The notes beneath the pieces are model-generated. The model was not told the DNA's origin and did not search any database. It saw only the letters and a list, made by a program, of their open reading frames with translations. Positions 1 through 7,003 of a DNA stretch of 16,102 nucleotides are shown one piece after another. The translations under genes were made by a program, and so were the position numbers. The stretch covers positions 1 through 16,102 of the forward strand of contig CAYRMW010000053.1 of assembly GCA_964425595.1 (NCBI GenBank). Direction: 5' to 3'. The stretch's first letter is position 1. Every line of letters starts with the position of its first letter. Source of the DNA: Caccovicinus sp964425595 (GTDB lineage Bacteria > Bacillota > Clostridia > Lachnospirales > Lachnospiraceae).

Positions 1-23
1 CAATCTTATCATAGCTTGTAAAG

Positions 24-64
24 AAATCCCCGTTTTGTGCAAAACTACCAAAACGAGGATTTTT
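24..64 (+). terminator. Intrinsic terminator of an upstream, off-window gene
   Basis: Positions 24-37 (AAATCCCCGTTTTG) pair with 49-62 (CAAAACGAGGATTT) to make a 14-bp stem with a single C-A mismatch and an 11-base loop, followed by T residues through 64. This is the form of a rho-independent terminator. The opposite strand also ends in a short T-rich stretch, so it may work both ways. It most likely ends a gene to the left of the window and insulates the gene at 436. Confidence 0.7.
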
Positions 65-435
65 AGGCGTAAAATAAGCGGAAGCTAAGGTTATACTATA
101 AACTTATAAGATTTCCCAGATTAAAAACGGATAATTGCGGAAGAACCCGTTTCTTCGGAACATGGGTACATTTTCACCATAATATACACGAGCCATCTGC
201 CCCACCCCGTCTGCGGCGCGTGGCGTGAATTTTGTAAAAATAAACTTGTGTTAATTGCTCCAATATGTTTTAATTGTTGTGATGGATTGCGAAAAACGAG
301 CAGAGGAAATGCCTTGCGCGAATGTTCGACCGGCGGAGTGCTGGAAAAGCTGGCAGCTGCTCCCTGCGCGGCGCGGGTCCACCCACGCAAATCCGGTTTC
401 TGCCGAAAAACTTACGATACAAAGGAGCATAGTAG
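65..435. other. Gene-free leader upstream of the first AAA-ATPase-like gene
   Basis: No convincing gene is seen. The stretch mixes very AT-rich parts (65-120 and 230-280) with GC-rich patches (205-225 and 350-390), which is uneven for an intergenic region. Short reading frames exist on both strands, but none has a good ribosome binding site together with a recognisable product. The right end carries AAAGGAG at 421-427, eight bases before the ATG at 436. A weak promoter is proposed separately at 246-274. A decayed gene fragment or a long 5' leader are both possible. Confidence 0.5.
246..274 (+). promoter_or_regulatory. Possible extended -10 promoter for the 436 gene
   Basis: TTGTGT (246-251, 3 of 6 to the -35 consensus) is followed after 17 bases by TTTAAT (269-274, 5 of 6), preceded by TG at 266-267, which gives an extended -10 arrangement. 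A start near 281 would give a leader of about 155 bases before the ATG at 436. This is a pattern match only. Confidence 0.3.
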
Positions 436-2127
436 ATGAGAACGAAACTTCCCATCGGCATCGATGGCTTTGAAAAGATCCGGACCAATGATTTTTATTA
501 TGTCGACAAGACCCTGTTTATCAGGGAGCTTCTGCAGGATTGGGGAGAGGTGAACCTCTTTACCCGTCCGAGGTGCTTCGGCAAATCCCTGAATATGAGC
601 ATGCTGAAGTGCTTTTTTGAAGCCGGAGGCGACCCGTCGCTCTTTGACGGACTGAAGATCACGCAGGAAAAGGATCTGTGTGAAGAATACATGGGCAAGT
701 TCCCTGTGATCTCCATCAGCCTGAAAAGCGTAGACGGCGCGGATTTCCAGGCGGCTTCCGCGGCGCTGCGCCGGGTGATCGGCAACGAAGCTTGCCGTTT
801 CCGTTTCCTGTCGGACAGCGACCGGCTGAGCCGGGATGACCGGGCGCTGTATAAGGGGCTGACGGCGACCACAGACGGAAGCTTTACGATGGCCGACGAT
901 CTCCTGGCGGACAGCCTGAGGGCGCTCTCCCGTCTTTTATCCATGCACTATGGACAGCAGGTCATCCTGCTGATCGATGAGTATGATGCTCCTTTGGGTA
1001 CCGCATTCCGGTGCGGCTATCATGATGAGATGGCAAATCTCCTCCGCAGCCTGCTGGGCAATGCCCTAAAGACGAATGAGAGTCTCTATTTTGCCGTCCT
1101 TACCGGATGCCTGTGCCTCCCACAGGAGAGCATCTTCACCGACTTGAATAATCTGAAGGTACACACCATTTCCGACGTCCGCTATGACGCGTTCTTCGGT
1201 TTTACCGATGCGGAGGTGGAGGAGATGCTCGCCTTCTACGGCCTCTCTTTCTATCAAAAGGAGATCCGAAATTGGTACGGCGGCTACCGTTTCGGGGGTA
1301 CGGAAGTATACTGCCCATGGGATGTGCTGAATTACTGCGATGAACTGCTGGCGGATCTGTTCGCTCCGCCGCAGAATTACTGGGCCGGCTCCGGCGAAAA
1401 TGCCCTGATCCTGCGCATGCTGCGGGAAGCTGATCAGACCACGAAGGACGATGTGGAAGAACTGCTGAGCGGAAAGAAGATCATCCGGCGCATCAAAAGA
1501 GCGCTGAGCTTCCGTGAGATCAACGAAAGCACAGAAAATGAATGGAGCGCACTCTATGCCGCCGGTTACCTGACCGGGACGCATGCGGGACAGGCGGATG
1601 CGGATCTCTTCCAGCTGTGGCTTCCGAACCGGGAGAACTACAAGCTGTTTTATGCGGCGGTCGGGCACTGGTTTTGCGAAGTGACGCGTTCCGATACCGA
1701 AAGGATCAATCGCTTCTGCGAGGCGTTTCCGAAATGGGACGTTTCCACGATCCAGGAGATGCTGCGTGACTATCTGTGGGATGCCATTAACGTCAGGGAC
1801 GCAGCGCTGTACGGGAATCGACAGGAAACCTTCTATTACGAGATGCTTCTTGGACTCTTGCAGAGCCAGGAAAGATGGCTGGTGCGGTCCAGCCCGGAGG
1901 CTGAAGACGACTGCGGCGCGATCTTCGTTCAGACACCGGATCGGGCAGGGATCATCATTGCGCTGAAGTACGCGGGGGACGGCGACTTAAAGACAGCATG
2001 CAGCGAGGCACTGAAGCACATCACGGAAAAAAATTACGCAGAAGGGCTTCGGCGCCGCGGTACAAAAGAGCTTGTCCTTTACGGGATCGCCCTCTGCGAG
2101 AAAGACTGTATGGTGGTGATCGCATAA
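436..2127 (+). CDS. AAA-ATPase-like / PD-(D/E)XK (DUF1703-type) protein, probably nuclease-dead
   Basis: 563 aa. The start ATG has AAAGGAG (421-427) eight bases upstream. The N-terminal part is an AAA-ATPase-like domain: opening block PIGIDGFEKIR (6-16), Walker-A-like RPRCFGKS (44-51) and Walker B VILLIDEYD (176-184). The C-terminal part (about 430-563) matches the PD-(D/E)XK nuclease module of this family. It is homologous (about 60% by eye) to the gene at the right edge of the window. Compared with that copy, the nuclease Asp is Ala495, the Glu of the ELK motif is Ala509 (ALK), and the nearby Gln is His528; Lys511 is kept. The usually conserved LRISKES block reads LCLPQES (226-232), and Walker A has Cys where the family usually has a second Arg. 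The frame is open throughout, so it is not a classical pseudogene. The role of the family is unknown. The gene appears monocistronic, with a terminator after it. Confidence 0.85.
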   Translation: MRTKLPIGIDGFEKIRTNDFYYVDKTLFIRELLQDWGEVNLFTRPRCFGKSLNMSMLKCFFEAGGDPSLFDGLKITQEKDLCEEYMGKFPVISISLKSVDGADFQAASAALRRVIGNEACRFRFLSDSDRLSRDDRALYKGLTATTDGSFTMADDLLADSLRALSRLLSMHYGQQVILLIDEYDAPLGTAFRCGYHDEMANLLRSLLGNALKTNESLYFAVLTGCLCLPQESIFTDLNNLKVHTISDVRYDAFFGFTDAEVEEMLAFYGLSFYQKEIRNWYGGYRFGGTEVYCPWDVLNYCDELLADLFAPPQNYWAGSGENALILRMLREADQTTKDDVEELLSGKKIIRRIKRALSFREINESTENEWSALYAAGYLTGTHAGQADADLFQLWLPNRENYKLFYAAVGHWFCEVTRSDTERINRFCEAFPKWDVSTIQEMLRDYLWDAINVRDAALYGNRQETFYYEMLLGLLQSQERWLVRSSPEAEDDCGAIFVQTPDRAGIIIALKYAGDGDLKTACSEALKHITEKNYAEGLRRRGTKELVLYGIALCEKDCMVVIA

Positions 2128-2138
2128 ACAGGAAAATA

Positions 2139-2178
2139 CGGGGCACAGGGCGCGCAGCCCTGGTGCCCCGTGTCGTTT
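2139..2178. terminator. Two-way terminator between converging genes
   Basis: Positions 2139-2151 (CGGGGCACAGGGC) pair with 2157-2170 (GCCCTGGTGCCCCG) as a 13-bp GC-rich stem with one bulged G and a 5-base loop. On the plus strand TTTT follows at 2175-2178; on the minus strand the stem is followed by TATTTTCC (2132-2139 read in reverse). It lies between the stop of the 436 gene and the stop of the minus-strand isomerase, so it can serve both. The T runs are short, so efficiency is uncertain. Confidence 0.65.
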
Positions 2179-2245
2179 TGCGCGCGGCAGTTTTGTTGCG
2201 CTATGTTCAGATCGAAATCCCGGTCGGTCACACAGTCCGCGGTAT

Positions 2246-3094
2246 TCATGGCATTCCGGAAAGTAGACGCTTCAGGAAGTACCGCATAACAATATTCTGT
2301 TCAACGGCCTGAACGCCCTGTTTTTGCAAATCATCCGAACACCAGAATTCCATGGCGATGTCGCCCTGCCAGCGGATTTCTTTCATACGTGAGGTGATGC
2401 ATGCGTAGTCGATCCCCCCTTCGGAAAAATCGCATTTTCCGGTGCGGATTCGGGCCTGGCGAGCGTGCATATGACCGGCCAGAGGCAGCAGCCGCATGGA
2501 TTCAGACAGCGGAATGCCCTGAATATGGTAGTGCAGGAAATCCAGGGTATAGCGAAGTCCGTCTACTTCTTCGGCCATACGCAGTGCTCCATCTACGGTG
2601 TGCAGCAGAGAAACGCGGCTGGGTTCCACATGAAAAGCCAGGCCGAAGGAGGCGGCTATGCTAACCTGGCGTCGCAGTGTCCGGGCGGCCCGTGCAAAGC
2701 TCTCTTCATATCCGAGTTCGGGATCTTCCCGGCCTGCGCTTCCCATGATGCTTGAAAAACCGGCTTTTGCCGCAAACCGGCAGATCGTCGTGAAGCGCCG
2801 TTCCAGATCTTGAATGATCTTCTGATTGCCGCAGCCGAACTGAACCGGAGATACAGGATGACCGTCAACCTCCACATCCGACAGAAATAATTCCGAAAGC
2901 GGGAGCGCATACCGGGAAGACAGGAGGGAAAGCTCTGCGGCGCAGCCATCCGGATCTTCCTGTATGGCTGCTTGAGGCATCAGACTGCGGGAAGCGACAT
3001 CGATACAATCAAATTCCAGTTCTCGGATTCGCCGGAAGGTATCTTCCGGCGTTAAAATTCCGAAATTCTCAGAGTGGCATCCATAGCGTATCAT
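2246..3094 (-). CDS. Sugar phosphate isomerase/epimerase-type TIM barrel protein
   Basis: 282 aa from the ATG at 3094, chosen because AAAGGAG (3101-3107, minus strand) sits six bases before it; an ATG six codons upstream (3112) has no site. The fold is the xylose-isomerase-like TIM barrel (AP endonuclease family 2), shown by opening strand MIRYGCHSENFG and metal-ligand-type residues on successive strands: Glu157 in FHVEPS, Asp185 and His188 in TLDFLHYH, His208 and His210 in GHMHAR, Glu249 in IAMEFW. Such enzymes isomerise or epimerise sugars or keto-sugars with a divalent metal in the cytoplasm; some act with Gfo/Idh/MocA oxidoreductases on 3-keto sugars. It is the last gene of the minus-strand operon, 64 bases after the oxidoreductase gene. 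Substrate unknown. No signal peptide. Confidence 0.85.
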   Translation of the reverse strand: MIRYGCHSENFGILTPEDTFRRIRELEFDCIDVASRSLMPQAAIQEDPDGCAAELSLLSSRYALPLSELFLSDVEVDGHPVSPVQFGCGNQKIIQDLERRFTTICRFAAKAGFSSIMGSAGREDPELGYEESFARAARTLRRQVSIAASFGLAFHVEPSRVSLLHTVDGALRMAEEVDGLRYTLDFLHYHIQGIPLSESMRLLPLAGHMHARQARIRTGKCDFSEGGIDYACITSRMKEIRWQGDIAMEFWCSDDLQKQGVQAVEQNIVMRYFLKRLLSGMP

Positions 3095-3100
3095 AGCAGT

Positions 3101-3107
3101 CTCCTTT
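3101..3107 (-). promoter_or_regulatory. Ribosome binding site deciding the isomerase start
   Basis: AAAGGAG on the minus strand, six bases before the ATG at 3094. It rules against the in-frame ATG at 3112, which lies upstream of this site. Confidence 0.75.
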
Positions 3108-3109
3108 CG

Positions 3110-3121
3110 CATCAGCTGATG
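3110..3121. repeat. Perfect 12-bp palindrome before the isomerase gene
   Basis: CATCAGCTGATG is a perfect palindrome just upstream of the isomerase ribosome binding site, within the 64-base gap after the oxidoreductase gene. With no spacer it would make only a short hairpin, so a protein-binding site is more likely than a terminator. No promoter was recognised next to it, and chance occurrence is possible. Confidence 0.4.
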
Positions 3122-3158
3122 GGCGCCGGCGATCTCCTGGATGTTGCGTTTTTTTGTA

Positions 3159-4247
3159 TTACAAGAGTATCTGCCTTCCCCCGTCGGCGATGGATTGGGT
3201 CATGGCGTCCAAAATCTTCATCGTGACCAGTCCGCGGTCGCCATTGCTTATGGGACGTTTGCCGCTGCGGATGCAGTCGAAGAAATGGCTGTACATATCC
3301 GCGTGACTCTTGCCGCAGGTAATTCCCGGTGAGATCTCTTCCATGCCCAAAAGAGAATCCGAGCGGTAAAGGCGGATGCAGTCGTCTGTCTGCTTTTTAT
3401 AGCAGGACAGCACATCGTAGAAGAGAGACATCTGATCGCCGTAAATCTGCATCTCATACATGTCTTTTCCCGGTGCTGCCCGCAGAGCCTTAAACAGGAA
3501 CATGGAGCCGTTGTCAAAATATACGGTTGCAACGCAGGTGTCATCGTCGTGCTGCGACATTTGTCCGCTGAAATCAAGGCTGTGTCGCTGAACATATCCT
3601 TTAGCCTGCACCGATACGGGCTTGGGATCGCCCAGCAGAAAAAGAGCCCATTCTACATTGTGCGAACCACTGTGGGAGCTGATGCCTGTGCCCTTTTTAG
3701 GGTATGCACCGGTTTTATCGATCGCACTATCCTTTTGCATGCCATATTCCTGTGCTCTGGACGAACACCGGTCCACGCTGACCAGGTAAACCTGGCCCAT
3801 TTGTCCGCTTTCGATGAACTGCCGGAAGAGCAGCATCTGCCGCTGCAGCAGGCCGTTTGAGCCCGCCAGAAAGATCCGGTCAGATTTTTTTGCCTCTGCA
3901 AGGACCTGTTCCAGTTCCGCTGCCGTCTGAGTGATGGGTTTCTCTACATAGACATGTTTGCCGGCCCGTATGGCATCCAGAGCAATCTGCTTGTGGGTAT
4001 TGGTTGGGGTGTTGATAGCAACCGCATCAATTTCTGGCATGAACAGAAGCTGATGGTAATCGGTAAATGCATGCGGTATCTGGAATTTATCTGCGGCGTA
4101 CCGGACGGCATCTGCGGAAATATCTGCGATAGCCAGGACTTGCGCCTGCCGGTCCTCCAGCGAACGTATGGAGTCCAAATGGCGGTTTTTGCCCACGGTC
4201 ACTTTTCCGGCGCCGATGATACCGAGGCGTATGGTCTGTCTGTTCAT
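3159..4247 (-). CDS. Gfo/Idh/MocA-family NAD(P)-dependent oxidoreductase (first of two)
   Basis: 362 aa from the ATG at 4247. AGGAGG (4253-4258) lies five bases before it and overlaps the alternative GTG at 4253, which is therefore rejected. The N-terminal Rossmann domain shows LGIIGAGKV (8-16). The family signature EKP is at 102-104 (VYVEKPIT), and the C-terminal alpha/beta domain follows. The active-site stretch usually written DxGxHxxD reads HSGSHNVE here (192-199), with His for the first Asp and Glu for the last. Members oxidise or reduce a sugar or polyol hydroxyl with NAD(P); the substrate cannot be read from the sequence. The gene starts 24 bases after the solute-binding-protein gene and precedes the TIM-barrel gene, so the pair may act in sequence. 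Cytoplasmic; no signal peptide. Confidence 0.88.
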   Translation of the reverse strand: MNRQTIRLGIIGAGKVTVGKNRHLDSIRSLEDRQAQVLAIADISADAVRYAADKFQIPHAFTDYHQLLFMPEIDAVAINTPTNTHKQIALDAIRAGKHVYVEKPITQTAAELEQVLAEAKKSDRIFLAGSNGLLQRQMLLFRQFIESGQMGQVYLVSVDRCSSRAQEYGMQKDSAIDKTGAYPKKGTGISSHSGSHNVEWALFLLGDPKPVSVQAKGYVQRHSLDFSGQMSQHDDDTCVATVYFDNGSMFLFKALRAAPGKDMYEMQIYGDQMSLFYDVLSCYKKQTDDCIRLYRSDSLLGMEEISPGITCGKSHADMYSHFFDCIRSGKRPISNGDRGLVTMKILDAMTQSIADGGRQILL

Positions 4248-4252
4248 AAGCA

Positions 4253-4258
4253 CCTCCT
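4253..4258 (-). promoter_or_regulatory. Ribosome binding site deciding the 4247 start
   Basis: AGGAGG on the minus strand, five bases before the ATG at 4247. It overlaps the in-frame GTG at 4253 and so excludes it as the start. Confidence 0.8.
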
Positions 4259-4271
4259 GCTGAAGCGGGTT

Positions 4272-5834
4272 TTAGTTCGTAGCCGCATATTGTTCTGCGT
4301 ATTCAATACCTATCTGTGTACCGCCCATTTCTTTCCAGTCTTCTACCGCTTCCAGATATTCATCCAGTGTAATTTCACCGATAACGTAGTTAGTGCAGGC
4401 ATCCTGAATAAATGTTTCCAATTCACCGGAAGACCCGCCGGTTTCTGTATAAGTTTCTGAGATGAATGGCAGGGAAGGGTTGGCTACTGCGTATTGTGTA
4501 TTACTATCCATCAGCTCGTAGATCTTCTCCTGCAGAGGGATCTGCTCCACCGGCTCCAGGTTAGTAAACGTGTAGAACGGAGTAATCTGACGCAGCTGAT
4601 TGTACTTGTTTCCATATATGGTCAGCTGTTCATCGGTTTGTGCAATCCCTCCGTCTACGACAGTATAAGTCTCGCCTTCAATGCCATAGTTAAAAAGGTC
4701 GCACATTTCCGGATCCCCCAGTTTGTCCAAAAAAGCCAGGACGGACAGCAACTCTTCCTCTGTCTCTACACTGGTGGTGGGAATGGCGATGCATCCGGTG
4801 TAGCCCTGGAAACCGACAATGTGCTGCCCGCCGTCTGCATCGTCAGTCAGAATCTGGAACACGTCGGTAGTCGCATCCGGATTAATGGCCGTCAGATTGT
4901 TCATGCGGGTAGTGGCGTCTTCCAGATTACCCAGGAACATCATACCGGCGCGTCCGCTGGTGAAATTGGTCAGTTCATCGTCATTAATAGGAAAATCTTC
5001 ATTGATCAGTCCTTCAGCATACCAGTCACGGAACAGCGTCAGGGCCTCGGTATAGATGTCCGTTTCATATTTCGACGTGAAAGAACCGTCGTCGTTGACC
5101 TGCCATTCATTGCAGCCGCCCATGTACACCGTAAGCAGCGTGGAATCATTTTTCAGTTCCGAATCGCTCATGGAAACGCCTATGGTGTCATCGATGCCGT
5201 TCCCATCCGGATCGTTATAGGTGAAAGCGTAGAGTATGTCGTGCAGTTCGTCAATGGTAGTGGGCATTTCCATACCGAGGTTTTCCAGCCAGTCGGTCCG
5301 GATGATGCCACCCATACGGGCTGTATGGCGGATCCGTGGAATCAGGTACTGCTTCCCATCTGTCTGTACATTGGTCATAACCGTTTTGTCAATTTTCGAC
5401 AAGTTCTCAAATTGATCGATGTAAGGAGCCAGATCCCAGAACATACCAGAGCGGGCGGAATTAATAAAGCCAGAAGAGCGGATTTCCCGGATTACCGTTA
5501 CCATTGGAAGCTGCTGTGAAGCCATCAACGTATTGATTTTTTCCTCAAACGCGTCCTGAGGAACCCACGTAACATCCAGTGTCGTGCCGGTGTAGTCTTT
5601 GATGGCCAGAATAATGGGATTGTCGTCAGCCGGCGCCTCTGTGGCTTTGTAATTGACGAGCATGGTAATGGTATCCAGCACAGCGGGTTCAGACGAATCT
5701 TCGCTTGCTTGAACTGCATCCGAAGCGGAGATCTCACTGGCTGTGGAAGAACCAGATGAGGCTTGGCTGCATCCGGCGACGCTGGCGGCCAAAGCGGTGC
5801 ATAGTAAGACAGATGACCATTTTGTTTTCTTCAT
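4272..5834 (-). CDS. Sugar ABC transporter solute-binding lipoprotein (LplA/YtcQ type)
   Basis: 520 aa. The ATG at 5834 has AGGAGGT (5839-5845) four bases upstream. A lipoprotein signal is clear: positively charged MKKTK, hydrophobic segment 8-20, and lipobox SVAGC with lipidated Cys22, then a Ser/Ala/Glu-rich linker (23-50). The mature part has the two-lobed solute-binding fold of family 1 with an LPMV segment near 109. It also has DPDGNGIDD at 208-216, a calcium-binding-type loop common in LplA/YtcQ relatives. It captures an oligosaccharide outside the membrane for the two permeases encoded divergently at 7981-9839. It is second in its operon, 86 bases after the esterase gene, a gap holding a possible cre site. 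Ligand unknown; the neighbours suggest an esterified uronide. Confidence 0.9.
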   Translation of the reverse strand: MKKTKWSSVLLCTALAASVAGCSQASSGSSTASEISASDAVQASEDSSEPAVLDTITMLVNYKATEAPADDNPIILAIKDYTGTTLDVTWVPQDAFEEKINTLMASQQLPMVTVIREIRSSGFINSARSGMFWDLAPYIDQFENLSKIDKTVMTNVQTDGKQYLIPRIRHTARMGGIIRTDWLENLGMEMPTTIDELHDILYAFTYNDPDGNGIDDTIGVSMSDSELKNDSTLLTVYMGGCNEWQVNDDGSFTSKYETDIYTEALTLFRDWYAEGLINEDFPINDDELTNFTSGRAGMMFLGNLEDATTRMNNLTAINPDATTDVFQILTDDADGGQHIVGFQGYTGCIAIPTTSVETEEELLSVLAFLDKLGDPEMCDLFNYGIEGETYTVVDGGIAQTDEQLTIYGNKYNQLRQITPFYTFTNLEPVEQIPLQEKIYELMDSNTQYAVANPSLPFISETYTETGGSSGELETFIQDACTNYVIGEITLDEYLEAVEDWKEMGGTQIGIEYAEQYAATN

Positions 5835-5879
5835 AATTACCTCCTGTTTTTGTACGTGTACGGTAGTGCAAACTTGAAT

Positions 5880-5894
5880 CCTGAGCGGTTACAT
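5880..5894 (-). promoter_or_regulatory. Possible cre (CcpA) site before the binding-protein gene
   Basis: On the minus strand ATGTAACCGCTCAGG agrees with WTGNAANCGNWNNCA at 8 of the 10 defined positions, including the central CG; the final CA is GG. It lies 45 bases upstream of the binding-protein ATG, in the 86-base gap after the esterase gene. Catabolite repression here is plausible but unproven. Confidence 0.3.
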
Positions 5895-5920
5895 ATCTAT
5901 TTTTTGTAAAATAGAGTATT

Positions 5921-6673
5921 CTATCCGAAAAAACGGTTCAGCACCTTTTCTATGGCGGTGTCCCAGAACCGCCAGTCGTGGATGCCGGGCCATTCCTCGC
6001 CGGCCACTGTATAGCCTTGTTGCTGCAAATGCTGCTGAAAATGCCGGGATTCATTCAAAAGGTGATCATCGGTCCCGCAGTAAAAATAAAAATCCGGACG
6101 GCGGGGGCTGTGCCGTTTTTTGATGGCCAGGGCATAGAGATCATCCTTGGGCGAAATCGAGAGCGAGTGGCCAAAAATGCCGCGGAATTCTTTTTTTTTC
6201 GGATCATTTTCCGGCGTCTCATCCACGTGCTTGCGGATATCGGTCACGGGAGATATGGCAGCACAGGCTGCGTAGAATTCCGGTTTGACAAGGGCGGCCT
6301 TCAGGCATCCGTAGCCGCCCATGGACATGCCGGAGATAAAGCGGTCCTCTCTCCTGGGGCTAAGATGAAACATGGACTGGCAGAGAGCTGGGAGCTCTTC
6401 CGTTATATAGGAAAAGTACGCGACTCCCTGTTCCATATCGGTATAAAAGCTTCGATTGGCCTCCGGCATGATAATCGCCGCATGATAGTCCTGGCAGTAT
6501 CGTTCCAGAGAAGTATAGCGGTACCATACGGAGTAGTTGTGGGAACGTCCGTGGAGCAGATAAAGCACTCTCGCCGGGGCTTGTCTTAAGGTTACGTCTT
6601 GCGGCAAAATAACCGCAACACTGGCCGGCATTCGCAGTTTATGGGAATACAGTTCGCAGTGCAGAAATGCCAT
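5921..6673 (-). CDS. Alpha/beta-hydrolase esterase (tributyrin/acetyl-esterase type)
   Basis: 250 aa. The ATG at 6673 has AAGGAGG-like sequence (6679-6686) five bases upstream. It is a PF00756-type esterase: oxyanion-side block LYLLHGRSHN (37-46), FYTDMEQG (77-84), nucleophile elbow GMSMGG with Ser117, acid Asp202 or Asp203 in GTDDH, and catalytic His232 in GIHDW. There is no signal peptide, so it acts in the cytoplasm on imported material. Such enzymes remove acetyl, feruloyl or other acyl groups from sugars; here an O-acyl group on a pectic oligosaccharide is a reasonable guess. It is the first gene of the minus-strand operon, divergent from the pectin methylesterase. A run of nine A (minus strand, 6191-6199) encodes Lys159-161. 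S-formylglutathione-hydrolase-like activity is an alternative, but context argues against it. Confidence 0.85.
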   Translation of the reverse strand: MAFLHCELYSHKLRMPASVAVILPQDVTLRQAPARVLYLLHGRSHNYSVWYRYTSLERYCQDYHAAIIMPEANRSFYTDMEQGVAYFSYITEELPALCQSMFHLSPRREDRFISGMSMGGYGCLKAALVKPEFYAACAAISPVTDIRKHVDETPENDPKKKEFRGIFGHSLSISPKDDLYALAIKKRHSPRRPDFYFYCGTDDHLLNESRHFQQHLQQQGYTVAGEEWPGIHDWRFWDTAIEKVLNRFFG

Positions 6674-6701
6674 AACGGCCCTCCTTCCCCTTTTTCAGCA
6701 G

Positions 6702-6716
6702 ATGAAAGCAGATGCA
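6702..6716 (+). promoter_or_regulatory. Possible cre (CcpA) site before the esterase operon
   Basis: ATGAAAGCAGATGCA fits WTGNAANCGNWNNCA at 9 of 10 defined positions; the miss is in the central CG (CA here). It is about 30 bases upstream of the esterase start, downstream of any promoter of that operon, a usual place for repression by roadblock. Confidence 0.33.
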
Positions 6717-6865
6717 GGTATTCGAAACGATACCCTCCGGTTGAATGATATCTAAGGTTAATGTAAAAGAGATCGAGTAATAAAGCAATGCTGAAATTCT
6801 GACGCATAAGACACAACAGATAAAAAATAGCGAATAAAGTCATAAAATGAGTGTTTTTTTCATTA

Positions 6866-6884
6866 ATTGCGCTCGGGAAGCAAT
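6866..6884. promoter_or_regulatory. Operator-like inverted repeat upstream of the pectin methylesterase promoter
   Basis: ATTGC (6866-6870) and GCAAT (6880-6884) form a 19-base imperfect palindrome whose centre also has a C/G pair. It ends 13 bases before the proposed -35 box at 6898. It could be a regulator site; the arms are short and chance is possible. Confidence 0.25.
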
Positions 6885-6897
6885 GGAAAGATGAACA

Positions 6898-6926
6898 TTG
6901 TTTTATCGATGCATTCCATTCATAAT
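6898..6926 (+). promoter_or_regulatory. Possible promoter of the pectin methylesterase operon
   Basis: TTGTTT (6898-6903, 3 of 6) and CATAAT (6921-6926, 5 of 6) are 17 bases apart, giving a start near 6933 and a leader of about 70 bases. The weak -35 box is what would be expected for a promoter needing an AraC-type activator. Confidence 0.35.
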
Positions 6927-7003
6927 AAAAATATGACAGTGCAGGGTGCCAAAGACAAAACGTCAGAAAATAACAAAGGATAAACACAAACAGGAGGAAA
7001 ATA

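Larger units (their letters stand above)
6674..7003. promoter_or_regulatory. Divergent control region of the two sugar operons
   Basis: 330 bases with no gene, between the divergent esterase and pectin methylesterase starts; AT-rich in the middle (6750-6960). It must hold the promoters of both operons. Within it are a candidate plus-strand promoter (6898-6926), a candidate cre site (6702-6716) and an inverted repeat (6866-6884), listed separately. A further 7-bp inverted pair, AATGGAA (6882-6888) and TTCCATT (6914-6920), overlaps the candidate promoter. No minus-strand promoter of good quality was recognised. The likely activator is the AraC-type protein encoded at 9858-12026. Confidence 0.7.

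Noticed and set aside
121..390. Small minus-strand reading frame in the leader (and small plus-strand frames at 248-473)
   Set aside because: None has a good ribosome binding site tied to a recognisable protein; the region is better described as gene-free.
1066..1668. Minus-strand reading frame of 200 codons
   Set aside because: It is antisense to the first AAA-ATPase-like gene, which has clear family motifs.
4494..5519. Long plus-strand reading frame of 341 codons
   Set aside because: It lies entirely opposite the solute-binding lipoprotein gene, has no recognisable domain, and is a mirror of that gene's codon pattern.
5897..5914. Hairpin CTATTTT/AAAATAG after the esterase gene as a terminator
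   Set aside because: The stem is only seven A/T-rich pairs and is not followed by a T run on the minus strand.
6592..6987. Minus-strand frame across the divergent region
   Set aside because: It overlaps the esterase start in another frame and crosses the AT-rich control region; its composition is that of non-coding DNA.
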